Part shown: positions 19,086 through 27,026 of the stretch, piece after piece
Layout of the letters: every line of letters starts with the position of its first letter
Numbering within the stretch: position 1 is the first letter of the stretch
From: Bacillus sp. AFS029637
GTDB lineage: Bacteria; Bacillota; Bacilli; Bacillales; Bacillaceae_G
Assembly (NCBI RefSeq): GCF_002584985.1
Contig: NZ_NUPZ01000033.1
Coordinates: forward strand, 1-63,705
DNA: 63,705 bases
Reading direction: 5' to 3'
Notes under the pieces: generated by a model
Databases searched by the model: none
Seen by the model: only the letters and a program-made list of their open reading frames with translations
Told to the model about the DNA's origin: nothing
Translations under genes and position numbers: made by a program

Positions 19086-19350
19086 AATGCTTCAAATGAT
19101 CTTCTTGATTAATTAAATGGCTATACTTCGGATTATTTGTACGCATTTCATGAAGACGCGCTCCATGATTATTAATCCATGTTCGTACCACTTGTTCCGT
19201 CATTTCATCACCTTGGTAACGACCTGATTTCGCATAAGTTGTTTGAAAATCTTCCCACAGTAATTCCACCCATGCACGAGCTTGTGCGTAAGAAAGCTTA
19301 TCATTTTTATCTAATAGTTCTTTCGTTAATGCTTCATAAATATCATTCAT
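19084..19350 (-). CDS. yfhJ: YfhJ, WVELL family protein
   Basis: This 88-residue soluble protein contains the family-defining WVELLWEDFQTTYAK segment at about residues 27-41. WVELL proteins are short, Bacillales-specific and of unknown function. The neighbours yfhP and sspK are as in B. subtilis. AAGGAG is placed upstream of ATG 19350. Confidence 0.88.
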   Translation of the reverse strand: MNDIYEALTKELLDKNDKLSYAQARAWVELLWEDFQTTYAKSGRYQGDEMTEQVVRTWINNHGARLHEMRTNNPKYSHLINQEDHLKH

Positions 19351-19472
19351 GTTCTAATCTCCTTTTACCTATTTATCCCTTCATTTCTAAAGGATAGTTT
19401 CTTCTGTTTTGCACATTCTATAAGTGATACTTCTTAAAGAGGTATCAACTGATGATGAGGAGGGCGTTCGCA

Positions 19473-19631
19473 ATGGGTAAACAAGCCGAATTTTGGTCTG
19501 AGTCAAAAAACAACAGCAAAATCGATGGTCAACCGAAAGCGAAATCACGCTTCGCTTCGAAACGACCTAACGGCACAATTAACACGCACCCACAAGAACG
19601 TATGCGTGCTGCAAATCAGCAGGAAGAGTAG
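19473..19631 (+). CDS. sspK: Small acid-soluble spore protein K
   Basis: This 52-residue, hydrophilic, basic protein has [19 protein letters not shown] followed by HPQERMRA, matching SspK of B. subtilis ([24 protein letters not shown]). SspK is a minor SASP made in the forespore and abundant in the spore core. The ATG follows GAGGAGGG, about nine bases upstream. The gene sits beside yfhJ, as in B. subtilis. Confidence 0.85.
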
Positions 19632-19668
19632 TACAAATTAAATTAACTTCCTACACGAGGTGATAAAG

Positions 19669-19821
19669 ATGAGCTACCGTGATCGTTTAGATAGTCGTTC
19701 TGAATTATTTAACCATACGTGGACTCGTCCGAAACATGCAAAAGCGCAAGTTAACGGACAGACGCAACAGACCCAGTCTCTCATTATATTGGCAAACGAA
19801 TGTAAAAAACGCCAATTTTAG
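19669..19821 (+). CDS. YpzG-like small protein
   Basis: This 50-residue basic protein begins MSYRDRLDSRSELF and has a TRPKHAKAQVNGQTQQTQ core. I recall the YpzG family having this pattern; the assignment is from memory and not certain. CGAGGTGAT lies six to nine bases upstream and a good terminator follows. It is on the same strand as sspK, 37 bases after it, so cotranscription in the spore is possible. Confidence 0.68.
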   Translation: MSYRDRLDSRSELFNHTWTRPKHAKAQVNGQTQQTQSLIILANECKKRQF

Positions 19822-19854
19822 ATTCTCCTATCTCCTTTAACGCCTACCAAGATG

Positions 19855-19886
19855 AAAACCAGAGAGATATTCGCTCTCTGGTTTTT
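19855..19886. terminator. Bidirectional terminator between the ypzG-like gene and yfhH
   Basis: AAAACCAGAGAG and CTCTCTGGTTTT form a 12-base-pair stem with a T-run on one side and A-run on the other. Confidence 0.88.
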
Positions 19887-20202
19887 ATTTTTCTTGCAAT
19901 AAAGAAATTGGTATTCCAATCTCTTCATTATCATTTTGCTTATGTCCCCAAGCAAATACCCCATTGAAATACGTAATTTCAAATAATATACCAGGTTCTT
20001 CTACTAATTCATATGTCTCACCAATATGGAATTTGTTTATATCAGTCATGTAAGCACGAGCCATTGCCATCTTTCTCATTAATACATCGAATTCATTCAC
20101 AATTCCAAGTTGCTCGGCCTTTATTGCTTGCTCCTTCAAAACCCCAATTTCTTCCCTTAGCTCATGTTGTGTCATTTCACTGTAGCGTTTTGGCATATTC
20201 AT
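19885..20202 (-). CDS. yfhH: YfhH (DUF1811) family protein
   Basis: This 105-residue protein has a helical N-terminal part and a beta-rich C-terminal half (GETYELVEEPGILFEITYFNG); it matches B. subtilis YfhH in length and position. Function is unknown. GAGGGAATAAG precedes ATG 20202. It starts only nine bases after the recX stop, so recX-yfhH is an operon. Confidence 0.86.
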   Translation of the reverse strand: MNMPKRYSEMTQHELREEIGVLKEQAIKAEQLGIVNEFDVLMRKMAMARAYMTDINKFHIGETYELVEEPGILFEITYFNGVFAWGHKQNDNEEIGIPISLLQEK

Positions 20203-20211
20203 CTTATTCCC

Positions 20212-21024
20212 TCATCCCTCTTCACGTTTCAATTGCAAAAATATCTCTATCTCATCAATAGAGAATCCTTTTCGATATAACGCTTGTTTCATCTTATTTT
20301 CAAATGTCCATCCATCATACTTCTTATATTTCTCATAATATTTATTCCCATGATAGTGTAACGCTTCTTGTTGCTGTTCGTCATCTTTTTCGTCTTTCAA
20401 TTCTTCCAAACAAATTTGAATTACATCTCTAGAATATCCTTTACGAACCAGCATTTCATCTAACTTTAGCTTCATTTGTAAAAATGAATGCTTTTGATAA
20501 GATTTTTTCTTCTTTTCTATAAGAGATAAAGCATTATCAATTTGCTTCTCTTTTGGATACTCTTGTAAACTGTGCGTAATAATTAGATCCTGAACACCTT
20601 TATTTAACAACTCTCTTTTAATAACAGTTGGACCTTTTCTGTTCACATTACTTTGCGTTCGCGTATATAAAATGGCGTACTCTTTATCATTAATATATCG
20701 ATCATGTAATAATTTTGAAACGACTTCAGAGATGATGGCCTGTCCCACTTCTTTTTTTCGTAAAAAATCTTCTATTTCTTGTTTTGTTCTCATTTGATAG
20801 GATAAATAGGAGATTGCTTGTAAATAAGCTTTTTGTACCTCTTCATTGTACAAAATATTCCCTAACTCTATTTCATCAATTTCTAAGCCCTTTTGTAATC
20901 CATGTTTTATTAAGATTACTTCATTTACACTGAATCCGTACTCTTCACCTTGACCTTTATCAATATAAATATTAAACCGTTCTTTCAATCGTTTTTGCAC
21001 TTCTATTTTTGTAATGACAGCCAT
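20212..21024 (-). CDS. recX: Regulatory protein RecX
   Basis: RecX binds RecA filaments and modulates recombination and the SOS response. The 270-residue protein has the repeated three-helix RecX modules (LSYQMRTKQEIEDFLRKK near residue 95, LLHDRYINDKEYAILY, and FIDDIEI-like IEIFLQ at the end). Long RecX proteins of this length are typical of Bacillus. It corresponds to B. subtilis yfhG. It is upstream of and cotranscribed with yfhH. Confidence 0.92.
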   Translation of the reverse strand: MAVITKIEVQKRLKERFNIYIDKGQGEEYGFSVNEVILIKHGLQKGLEIDEIELGNILYNEEVQKAYLQAISYLSYQMRTKQEIEDFLRKKEVGQAIISEVVSKLLHDRYINDKEYAILYTRTQSNVNRKGPTVIKRELLNKGVQDLIITHSLQEYPKEKQIDNALSLIEKKKKSYQKHSFLQMKLKLDEMLVRKGYSRDVIQICLEELKDEKDDEQQQEALHYHGNKYYEKYKKYDGWTFENKMKQALYRKGFSIDEIEIFLQLKREEG

Positions 21025-21105
21025 ACTCTCACCTCTCTATTATTTTAACATAGTCAAGGAACGTTTTTGCTTTTCAAGAATATATATAATGAGGAGGAAA
21101 TAATT

Positions 21106-22011
21106 GTGAAAATCGCAATTGCTGGTGGCACAGGCTTTATCGGTAAATACCTTTCTACTTTTTTTATTCAAAAAGGACATACTGTTTACATTCTCACGCG
21201 AAAAAAAACTACTGAAACTTCATCGCCTAACCTTCACTATGTTCAATGGACGCCGGAGTTACACACTTTCCCACTCTCCTCTATCGATGTAGTTATTAAT
21301 CTAACTGGAGAGTCTATTAATAGTAGATGGACAAAGAAACAAAAGGAAGCCATTTTAAACAGTAGAATCCAAACAACAAAAGGGCTCATTAAACAATTGC
21401 AAACACTCACTACAAAACCACACACATTCATTAACGCAAGCGCTATTGGATACTATGGAACGTCTGAAACCGAAACTTTTACAGAACAGCATGAGACTCC
21501 TGGAAATGACTTTTTAGCGAATACAGTATATTTGTGGGAGCAAGAAGCATCTAAAGCTCGTTCTCTTGGAATCCGCACAATCTACACAAGACTTGGAGTC
21601 GTATTAGGTGCAGACGGAGGAGCTCTCCCAAAAATGCTAATTCCCTATCAATTTTATATCGGAGGTACCGTTGGATCTGGAAACCAATGGTTATCATGGA
21701 TTCATATAGACGACGTCGTTCGTATGATTGATTTCATCATACACAAAGAGGAAATTGACGGGCCTTTTAATATTACAGCTCCCCTACCTATAAGAATGAA
21801 GGAGTTCGGTGAAACCATTGCCACTGTAATAGGAAAACCTCATTGGCTACCTGTCCCTTCATTTATGCTTCAAGCTTTATTTGGTGAAATGAGTATACTT
21901 GTACTAGAAGGGCAACACGTATTACCTAGTAAAGCGATTGAACACGGGTATCAATACACATTTCCAACAGTAAACCATGCATTACAAAATATACTTTCGC
22001 ATACAATGTAG
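21106..22011 (+). CDS. yfhF: YfhF: NAD(P)-dependent epimerase/SDR39U1 family protein
   Basis: This 301-residue extended SDR has the nucleotide-binding motif GGTGFIGKY at the N terminus and a C-terminal DUF1731-like segment (RAKALxH-like QALFGEMSILVLEGQHVLPSKA). The real start is GTG 21106 (MKIAIAGG), with GAGGAGG nine bases upstream; the longer in-frame start lacks a ribosome site. It is homologous to E. coli YfcH and B. subtilis YfhF. The physiological substrate is unknown. It is divergent from recX. Confidence 0.9.
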   Translation: MKIAIAGGTGFIGKYLSTFFIQKGHTVYILTRKKTTETSSPNLHYVQWTPELHTFPLSSIDVVINLTGESINSRWTKKQKEAILNSRIQTTKGLIKQLQTLTTKPHTFINASAIGYYGTSETETFTEQHETPGNDFLANTVYLWEQEASKARSLGIRTIYTRLGVVLGADGGALPKMLIPYQFYIGGTVGSGNQWLSWIHIDDVVRMIDFIIHKEEIDGPFNITAPLPIRMKEFGETIATVIGKPHWLPVPSFMLQALFGEMSILVLEGQHVLPSKAIEHGYQYTFPTVNHALQNILSHTM

Positions 22012-22122
22012 TACTTCCAAAATACAAATTTATAGGATCCGGAGCATCGCTATACGAATAACCTTTCAGTTGCTTTGTCTTAAATTCCATTAGTATTTCA
22101 AAGTAACAGAAACGAGGTACCT

Positions 22123-23253
22123 ATGAAAATATTGCTCAAACAGGCCATTGTATACCCCATTACATCCCAAAAATTCCAAGGGGATGTACTCGTTACAGGA
22201 GAACGAATTACCGAGGTAAAACCTTTTATTCAGCCTACTCAAGATATGACCATTATAGATGCGCGAGCTCTTCATCTCTTACCTGGATTTATTGATGTCC
22301 ACACTCACCTTGGTCTCTATGATGAAGGCACTGGTTGGGCTGGAAATGATGCAAATGAAACATCTGAAGTTTCAACACCACATATCCGTTCTTTAGACGG
22401 AATCCACCCTTTTGATATTGCCTTTCAAGACGCTGTACGAAATGGAATTACAACTGTTCACGTTATGCCGGGAAGTCAAAATATTATTGGGGGCACTACT
22501 TGTGTAATAAAAACAGCTGGAACTTGTATTGATCATATGATTATTCAAGAACCTGCTGGTTTAAAGATTGCCTTTGGAGAAAACCCTAAAAAGGTCCATA
22601 GTAATGGAACAAAAGAATCCATAACACGCATGGGGATTATGGGGCTACTTCGGGAATCATTTTATGAAGCACAACACTACGGGCATGAAGCGGATTTTCG
22701 GATGCTCCCTATTTTAAAAGCATTACGCCGCGAAATACCCGTACGTATCCACGCTCACCGGGCAGATGATATTAGTTCTGCTCTACGCTTTGCAACAGAA
22801 TTCAATCTTGATTTACGTCTTGAACATTGTACAGAAGGACACTTTATTGTTGAAGAGCTTTCGAAACACAACTTGAAAGTTTCGGTTGGCCCCACTCTTA
22901 CACGCCGTTCTAAAATCGAATTAAAAAACAAAACATGGGATACTTACCACATATTATCAAAAAATGGAGTGGAAGTTTCTATAACAACAGATCACCCTTA
23001 TACACCCATTCAATACTTAAATGTTTGTGCCGCTGTCGCAGTAAGGGAAGGGTTAGACGAAAAAACTGCATTGGAGGGCATCACTATATTCCCAGCGCGA
23101 AATTTGCGTTTAGAGGATAGAATTGGAAGCATTGAAGTTGGAAAAGACGCTGATCTCGTGCTATGGACTCACCATCCTTTCCATTATTTAGCCAAGCCTG
23201 TACTAACTATGATTGATGGAAAAATAATTTACAAAAAAAATAAAAAAAACTAG
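22123..23253 (+). CDS. Amidohydrolase family protein
   Basis: This 376-residue protein is a TIM-barrel amidohydrolase with the metal motif PGFIDVHTH (about residue 58-66), further His residues (HAHRADD, LEHCTEGH) and the late Asp in TTDHPYTP. The nearest families I recognise are imidazolonepropionase/allantoinase-like hydrolases, but no substrate-specific motif is clear. GAGGT lies four bases before ATG 22123. It has its own position between yfhF and an RNA leader and does not look part of either transcript. Confidence 0.82.
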   Translation: MKILLKQAIVYPITSQKFQGDVLVTGERITEVKPFIQPTQDMTIIDARALHLLPGFIDVHTHLGLYDEGTGWAGNDANETSEVSTPHIRSLDGIHPFDIAFQDAVRNGITTVHVMPGSQNIIGGTTCVIKTAGTCIDHMIIQEPAGLKIAFGENPKKVHSNGTKESITRMGIMGLLRESFYEAQHYGHEADFRMLPILKALRREIPVRIHAHRADDISSALRFATEFNLDLRLEHCTEGHFIVEELSKHNLKVSVGPTLTRRSKIELKNKTWDTYHILSKNGVEVSITTDHPYTPIQYLNVCAAVAVREGLDEKTALEGITIFPARNLRLEDRIGSIEVGKDADLVLWTHHPFHYLAKPVLTMIDGKIIYKKNKKN

Positions 23254-23262
23254 TTTATTTTT

Positions 23263-23293
23263 TTGACTAGATAAAGTATTATACGATTATAAA
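23263..23293 (+). promoter_or_regulatory. Putative promoter of the structured leader
   Basis: TTGACT at 23263-23268 is followed after 16-19 bases by AT-rich -10 candidates (GATTAT 23285-23290, TATAAA 23288-23293). This would start transcription near 23300, just ahead of the tRNA-like leader. Confidence 0.4.
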
Positions 23294-23322
23294 CTGAATG
23301 AAACCATAATCAATTTGTGTCG

Positions 23323-23337
23323 TGATTATCATTTTCA
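23323..23337. promoter_or_regulatory. Fur-box-like sequence in the leader
   Basis: TGATTATCATTTTCA differs from the Fur consensus TGATAATnATTATCA at two positions. It lies shortly downstream of the putative promoter. The two short stems of the leader (23306-23312 with 23323-23329; 23309-23317 with 23336-23344) overlap it, so the same bases might matter as RNA rather than as an operator. Confidence 0.4.
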
Positions 23338-23345
23338 AATTGATG

Positions 23346-23417
23346 AATGGGGAAGGCAAATGGTGCGCCACCAGCGTTAGAAACTGGTTCTAGTGGGTTC
23401 GATTCCCACCCCGAAAT
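23346..23417 (+). ncRNA. tRNA-like fold in a 5' leader, overlapping an intrinsic terminator
   Basis: The sequence can fold as a degenerate class I tRNA. It has a D arm GGC/GCC with TGG in the loop and an anticodon arm CCAGC/ACTGG (one C-A mismatch) with loop GTTAGAA, giving TAG as the would-be anticodon. A five-base variable loop precedes a perfect T arm GTGGG-TTCGATT-CCCAC. The acceptor stem is poor (about three G-C pairs plus one) and there is no CCA end. Its last bases are shared with the terminator that follows. B. cereus ATCC 14579 is reported to carry a pseudo-tRNA (tRNA-Other) with a CCA anticodon; I cannot tell whether this is the same locus. Confidence 0.45.
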
Positions 23418-23461
23418 TTTTTAAAGATTGATATAAAAATTTCGAGGGTGGGGTGTTTTTT
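23405..23461 (+). terminator. Intrinsic terminator in the leader of the acetyltransferase gene
   Basis: CCCACCCCGAAATTTT (23405-23420) pairs with AAAATTTCG-A-GGGTGGG (23436-23452), one bulge, followed by GTGTTTTTT. The left arm contains the 3' strand of the tRNA-like T stem, so the two structures exclude each other. CGAGGGT of the right arm can also pair with ACCCTCG just before the downstream ribosome site. Confidence 0.75.
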
Positions 23462-23494
23462 CGTCATGCTACCCTCGTGTGAGGAGGAGTTAGT

Positions 23495-24052
23495 ATGTTG
23501 AAAAAACGCGACTTACACGACAGCCACGTTCTATACGAGTTAATGGTGGATCCAGCTGTCTTCCCTTTTGTGCGTCAAAAGGCTTATTCTTATGAGGAAT
23601 ATTTATTTTTAACGAAACAAACAATCGAAGCTGAAGAACGCGGGGAATTAATTTCACGCACAATTTTAGATGAATGGGGTAACCCCATCGGAACAATTAC
23701 TTTATTTGATGTGCAAGAAAAAGCCGGATTCCTCGGAACATGGCTTGGCAAACCTTATCATGGAAAAGGCTATAATAAATTGGCAAAAGATTCATTTTTC
23801 AGCGAACTTTTCTATGAGTTAGATATTGAAACAATCTTTATGCGTATTCGTAAAATAAATATTCGTTCTATTAAAGCTGCAGAAAAACTACAATATGTAA
23901 ATCTAGCAAACGAAACACGAAAAGCCGTTTACGATGAAATTAACGCGAATGAAGAAGTATATAACTTATACGAAATTCCAAAAGATCAATATACACTTGC
24001 TACAATGCGAGATACAACATTCCAAGATGCTCACCATTTAAAAGAAGCATAA
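23495..24052 (+). CDS. GNAT acetyltransferase (RimJ/RimL type)
   Basis: This 185-residue GNAT protein has the acetyl-CoA signature LGKPYHGKGYNKLAKD near residue 87-100 and the RimJ/RimL-like segment RKINIRSIKAAEKL. The substrate is unknown. GAGGAGGAG precedes ATG 23495. The gene lies 34 bases after the terminator of the tRNA-like leader, so it is the only gene this leader could control. Confidence 0.84.
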   Translation: MLKKRDLHDSHVLYELMVDPAVFPFVRQKAYSYEEYLFLTKQTIEAEERGELISRTILDEWGNPIGTITLFDVQEKAGFLGTWLGKPYHGKGYNKLAKDSFFSELFYELDIETIFMRIRKINIRSIKAAEKLQYVNLANETRKAVYDEINANEEVYNLYEIPKDQYTLATMRDTTFQDAHHLKEA

Positions 24053-24162
24053 TCTAAATTTTTTGAAATAATAATCAACCATTAACATTTTATCATATAC
24101 GTATATCTCCCCATGTCTTTGGAAACGATAGATAGTGACTTTAAGACACGAGGTGATTTGTA

Positions 24163-24282
24163 ATGGATAAAAAGAAACGTGATAAAGCAAAAAACACATT
24201 ATCTAGTACACAAGAAGTTCTCTACCAACGAGAATTTCGAAAAGCAGATCGTGCAGCTGGGTATCGTTCGAAAGGTATTTAA
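24163..24282 (+). CDS. yfhE: YfhE-like small protein
   Basis: This 39-residue basic peptide with the core TQEVLYQREFRKADRAAG matches the Bacillus YfhE family (36-40 residues, unknown function) as I recall it. CGAGGTG lies about nine bases upstream of the ATG. It is immediately followed by a 16-base-pair hairpin. In B. subtilis yfhE neighbours yfhF, as it nearly does here. Confidence 0.72.
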   Translation: MDKKKRDKAKNTLSSTQEVLYQREFRKADRAAGYRSKGI

Positions 24283-24285
24283 AGT

Positions 24286-24329
24286 GAGAATGAAGAATTA
24301 GAAGTTTTCCCCCCTAATTCTTCATTCTC
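24286..24329 (+). terminator. Hairpin after yfhE
   Basis: A perfect 16-base stem (GAGAATGAAGAATTAG and complement) with a 12-base loop; only a weak T-run follows. Confidence 0.6.
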
Positions 24330-24361
24330 ATTACATATTTTGTCTAATTAATAGGATAGAC

Positions 24362-24394
24362 AAAAAGGTTCCTTATTTATAAGGAACCTTTTTA
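24362..24394. terminator. Second hairpin (bidirectional terminator type) before the DnaA-box cluster
   Basis: AAAAGGTTCCTTA and TAAGGAACCTTTT form the stem with TTTA loop and T-run, between the yfhE hairpin and the DnaA-box cluster. Confidence 0.75.
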
Positions 24395-24587
24395 TGTGGA
24401 TAAAGTTATCCACATACTTTATAGAATTGTTAATAAATTCTGTAAATCCTCCACAAGTTCATGTATTGTAATGGATATCGAACGTTATAATTGTGGATAT
24501 TTTTCTGAAAACTGTGGACAATGTGGATATAGTTGTTAATATTCCGACTTTACTGTTAAATAAAAGCGCAATCCCCATTGTGGATAA
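24393..24587. promoter_or_regulatory. DnaA-box cluster
   Basis: Six nonamers match or nearly match TTATCCACA within 195 bases. 24395-24403 (reverse), 24406-24414 (forward) and 24579-24587 (reverse) are perfect; 24492-24500, 24522-24530 (reverse, TGTGGATAT) and 24513-24521 (reverse, TGTGGACAA) each have one change. The first two form a perfect inverted pair, 24393-24416, with a two-base centre. There is no gene in this stretch. Such clusters away from oriC bind DnaA and titrate it in B. subtilis and E. coli. Confidence 0.7.
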
Positions 24588-24612
24588 GTTACTATTCCAT
24601 CTAAAAACAAAA

Positions 24613-24643
24613 AAACCCTCTTTAAACATATAAAAGAGGGTTT
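24613..24643 (-). terminator. Intrinsic terminator of ugtP
   Basis: AAACCCTCTTT/AAAGAGGGTTT around a nine-base loop, with T7 on the minus strand, lies just past the ugtP stop. Confidence 0.88.
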
Positions 24644-24647
24644 CATA

Positions 24648-25814
24648 TTAAGTAAACGACTCTGCAAGAGCAGGTGATTTAATAGGTATATGATTCGGTT
24701 CTGCATGATTTTCTGCCAAAATTGCATCTACAATATGGCTGGCTGGCTCCGGACGATAAATACTTTTCATTGCTTCTTTCATTTTGAGAAGCTTCATATC
24801 GTCTTGTATTAAAGCCTCTGTTTTTGCAAAAACTTCGCTATCATCACGAATGACAACGGCAGCTCCTTTTCTTTCAAAGTACATTGCATTTTCATTTTCT
24901 TGTCCTGGAACAGGCTTAAATAAAATGACAGGTACTTGCAACGCTGCTGCTTCGCTTAACGTAATACCGCCTGGCTTCGTAATCATACAAGAAGTAACAC
25001 GGAATAACTCATCAATGTTTTCAACATAACCAAATACTTTTAATGCATCAGAATTTTTTGCCTGTAGCTCTAATAAATCTTGTTTTAAAGCTTCATTTTT
25101 CCCACAAACGACAACTACTTGTAAATTAGGTACTGACATAAATGACTGGCATAGTTCTTTAACACTCCCTAATACCCCATGAGCACCTGCTACAATTAGT
25201 AAAATCTTTTTATTTTTACATAACTGATATTTATTATATATAATGTCTGGATTTATCTTTAACTCAAAACTACTACGGATCGGAATGCCAGTCTCAACAA
25301 TTTGCTCTGCAGGCACACCAATATCAATCATAACTTTTTTCACATGATCAGTTGCTACAAAATAACGATCTACTTCCCGGTGAATCCATATTTTGTGCAC
25401 ACAAAAATCCGTTAATACGTTATAGACAGGAATTGAAATACCTGTTTGCTTTTTCAATTCTGGTACAGCTATGATTGGAAAGGTATTAATTACGATATCC
25501 GGTTTCTCTGCTTGTAAAAGTAATTTCAAACGTTTTCTTCCAAAATTCGCATACCAAGATGCTATTTTCTTATCATAAATTTTTTCTACACCGTAATAAA
25601 ACAAGCGATATAATTCTTTTCCTATTGTATAACTTTTTAAATATAAGTATTTTGTAATATCGGTTATAACTGGATGTGATTCTCCAAACAAATCGCATAC
25701 AATTACATCTTCGATTCCTTTTTGGCGAAATGTTTGTTCTAATGTTTTCGCTACTTGCACATGACCGTTACCGTAATGTGCAGTTAATATTAAAACCTTG
25801 GGGTTTTTTATCAA
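24648..25814 (-). CDS. ugtP: Processive diacylglycerol beta-glucosyltransferase
   Basis: UgtP adds UDP-glucose to diacylglycerol, giving mono- and diglucosyl-diacylglycerol for the membrane and the lipoteichoic acid anchor; in B. subtilis it also senses UDP-glucose in cell-size control. The 388-residue sequence starts [17 protein letters not shown] (MGDG synthase-type N-terminal domain) and has the GT28-like donor site ([18 protein letters not shown], near residue 275). Length matches the family. The start is TTG 25814 with AGGAGTGG ahead. The promoter is at 25992-26020. Confidence 0.93.
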   Translation of the reverse strand: MIKNPKVLILTAHYGNGHVQVAKTLEQTFRQKGIEDVIVCDLFGESHPVITDITKYLYLKSYTIGKELYRLFYYGVEKIYDKKIASWYANFGRKRLKLLLQAEKPDIVINTFPIIAVPELKKQTGISIPVYNVLTDFCVHKIWIHREVDRYFVATDHVKKVMIDIGVPAEQIVETGIPIRSSFELKINPDIIYNKYQLCKNKKILLIVAGAHGVLGSVKELCQSFMSVPNLQVVVVCGKNEALKQDLLELQAKNSDALKVFGYVENIDELFRVTSCMITKPGGITLSEAAALQVPVILFKPVPGQENENAMYFERKGAAVVIRDDSEVFAKTEALIQDDMKLLKMKEAMKSIYRPEPASHIVDAILAENHAEPNHIPIKSPALAESFT

Positions 25815-26226
25815 ACAAATCCACTCCTAGCTTATTGTTTCTCCATATTGCATATACGACAATAGGAAAAACATTTTCCTTAAAAACTACATAAACAGAT
25901 TCTAATATTTCACTTTCAGCTATGTACCTGTCGTGGATATGCAAAGCATATAAGATTGACCCCTTAATCCTATCTGTGCTCATATCTTTACATTATACTT
26001 TCCTATAAGAGCTTTCGCAATAACTTACAAGTGTTCTCTATTCCATGATACTCACTCTTTTACTTCTTAATTCTTTTTACTATTTTGATTTCCCTTTACA
26101 ATTATGTAAATTTCTCCACTTATTCCTTACAAAAATATGGATATTCTATTTTCAGTATACTCTTTTCAATATATATACTCTAGGTTTTATTGTAAAGAAA
26201 GCAAAAAGCCTAATCCAATATTTGGA
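25815..26226. other. Gap between ugtP and pflA
   Basis: This holds the ugtP promoter (25992-26020), a 5' leader of about 170 bases with a possible 71-codon ORF (25768-25983), and the pflA terminator at the right end. The remainder is AT-rich with no recognised gene. Confidence 0.6.
25992..26020 (-). promoter_or_regulatory. Sigma-A promoter of ugtP
   Basis: On the minus strand TTGCGA (complement of 26015-26020), a 17-base spacer and a perfect TATAAT (complement of 25992-25997). Start predicted near 25985. Confidence 0.72.
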
Positions 26227-26232
26227 TTAGAC
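26209..26232 (-). terminator. Terminator overlapping the end of pflA
   Basis: CTAATCCAA-TAT-TTGGATTAG forms a nine-base-pair stem that overlaps the pflA stop and is followed on the minus strand by CTTTTTG. Confidence 0.7.
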
Positions 26233-26958
26233 TGCTTGTAAAATACGTTTCGCTTCTTCTACATTTTTTTCAGTAGGTGGTTCTACATTTGCAAGTGGAT
26301 ATTTATGTCCAAGCGCCTCCCATTTGTATACACCAAGCTTATGATATGGTAGCACTTCAACTTTCTGAACATTAGACAGACTTTGAATAAAGCTAGATAA
26401 TTTTTGTAGATCCTCTTCGTTATCAGTAATACCAGGAACTAATACGTGTCGTACCCAAATCGGTTTGTTTTTATCCGATAAATAACGAGCAAATTGTAAA
26501 ATATGTTCATTTGGTTTTCCTGTTAATTTACGATGCTTTTTGGAATCGATATGTTTCAAATCCAATAAAACTAAATCTGTATAACCCATTAAAATATCTA
26601 GCTTATTTTGGAATTCTGGTTCCTCAGAATAACAACCACCAGAAGAATCGATTGTTGTATGGATACCAGCTTCTTTGCACTTTTTAAACAACTCAATTAA
26701 GAAATCTAGCTGTAATAGTGGCTCTCCACCGCTAACTGTTATACCGCCTCCAGAAGCTTCAATAAATGGAAGGTAACATGTCACATCCTGCATCACTTCT
26801 TCAACTGTTATTTCTTTACCTTTACCGATTTCCCATGTATCAGCATTATGACAATATTGACAACGTAATAAACACCCTTGTGTAAATATGACATAACGAA
26901 TCCCTGGGCCATCAACAGTACCACAAGACTCTACAGAATGTATTCTTCCTTTTACCAT
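26227..26958 (-). CDS. pflA: Pyruvate formate-lyase activating enzyme
   Basis: This radical-SAM enzyme installs the glycyl radical on PflB anaerobically. The 243-residue protein has the CxxxCxxC cluster motif [14 protein letters not shown] (about residue 22) and the GGEP motif. ATG 26958 follows GGAGGAAGTAAC; the upstream in-frame start at 27003 is rejected. It is second in the pflBA operon, with 68 bases after pflB. Expression should be oxygen regulated. Confidence 0.95.
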   Translation of the reverse strand: MVKGRIHSVESCGTVDGPGIRYVIFTQGCLLRCQYCHNADTWEIGKGKEITVEEVMQDVTCYLPFIEASGGGITVSGGEPLLQLDFLIELFKKCKEAGIHTTIDSSGGCYSEEPEFQNKLDILMGYTDLVLLDLKHIDSKKHRKLTGKPNEHILQFARYLSDKNKPIWVRHVLVPGITDNEEDLQKLSSFIQSLSNVQKVEVLPYHKLGVYKWEALGHKYPLANVEPPTEKNVEEAKRILQAV

Positions 26959-26985
26959 GTTACTTCCTCCTTTATTGAAACAGCC

Positions 26986-27013
26986 CCCTCTGCTATTTAC
27001 CAAAAGCAGAGGG
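26986..27013 (-). other. Intercistronic hairpin in pflBA
   Basis: CCCTCTGC/GCAGAGGG with a loop of about 12 bases stands in the 68-base gap between pflB and pflA. It lacks a U-run on the minus strand and so looks like a processing or stabilising element rather than a terminator; it may tune the PflB:PflA ratio. Confidence 0.55.
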
Positions 27014-27026
27014 ACGCTTTTTTCAC

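Noticed and set aside
23346-23417. A functional tRNA gene
   Set aside because: The acceptor stem is poorly paired, there is no CCA, the anticodon stem has a mismatch, and position 8 is not U; hence only a tRNA-like element is claimed.
26045-26230. 61-codon hydrophobic frame in the ugtP-pflA gap
   Set aside because: It is very AT-rich, lacks a ribosome site and overlaps the pflA terminator.
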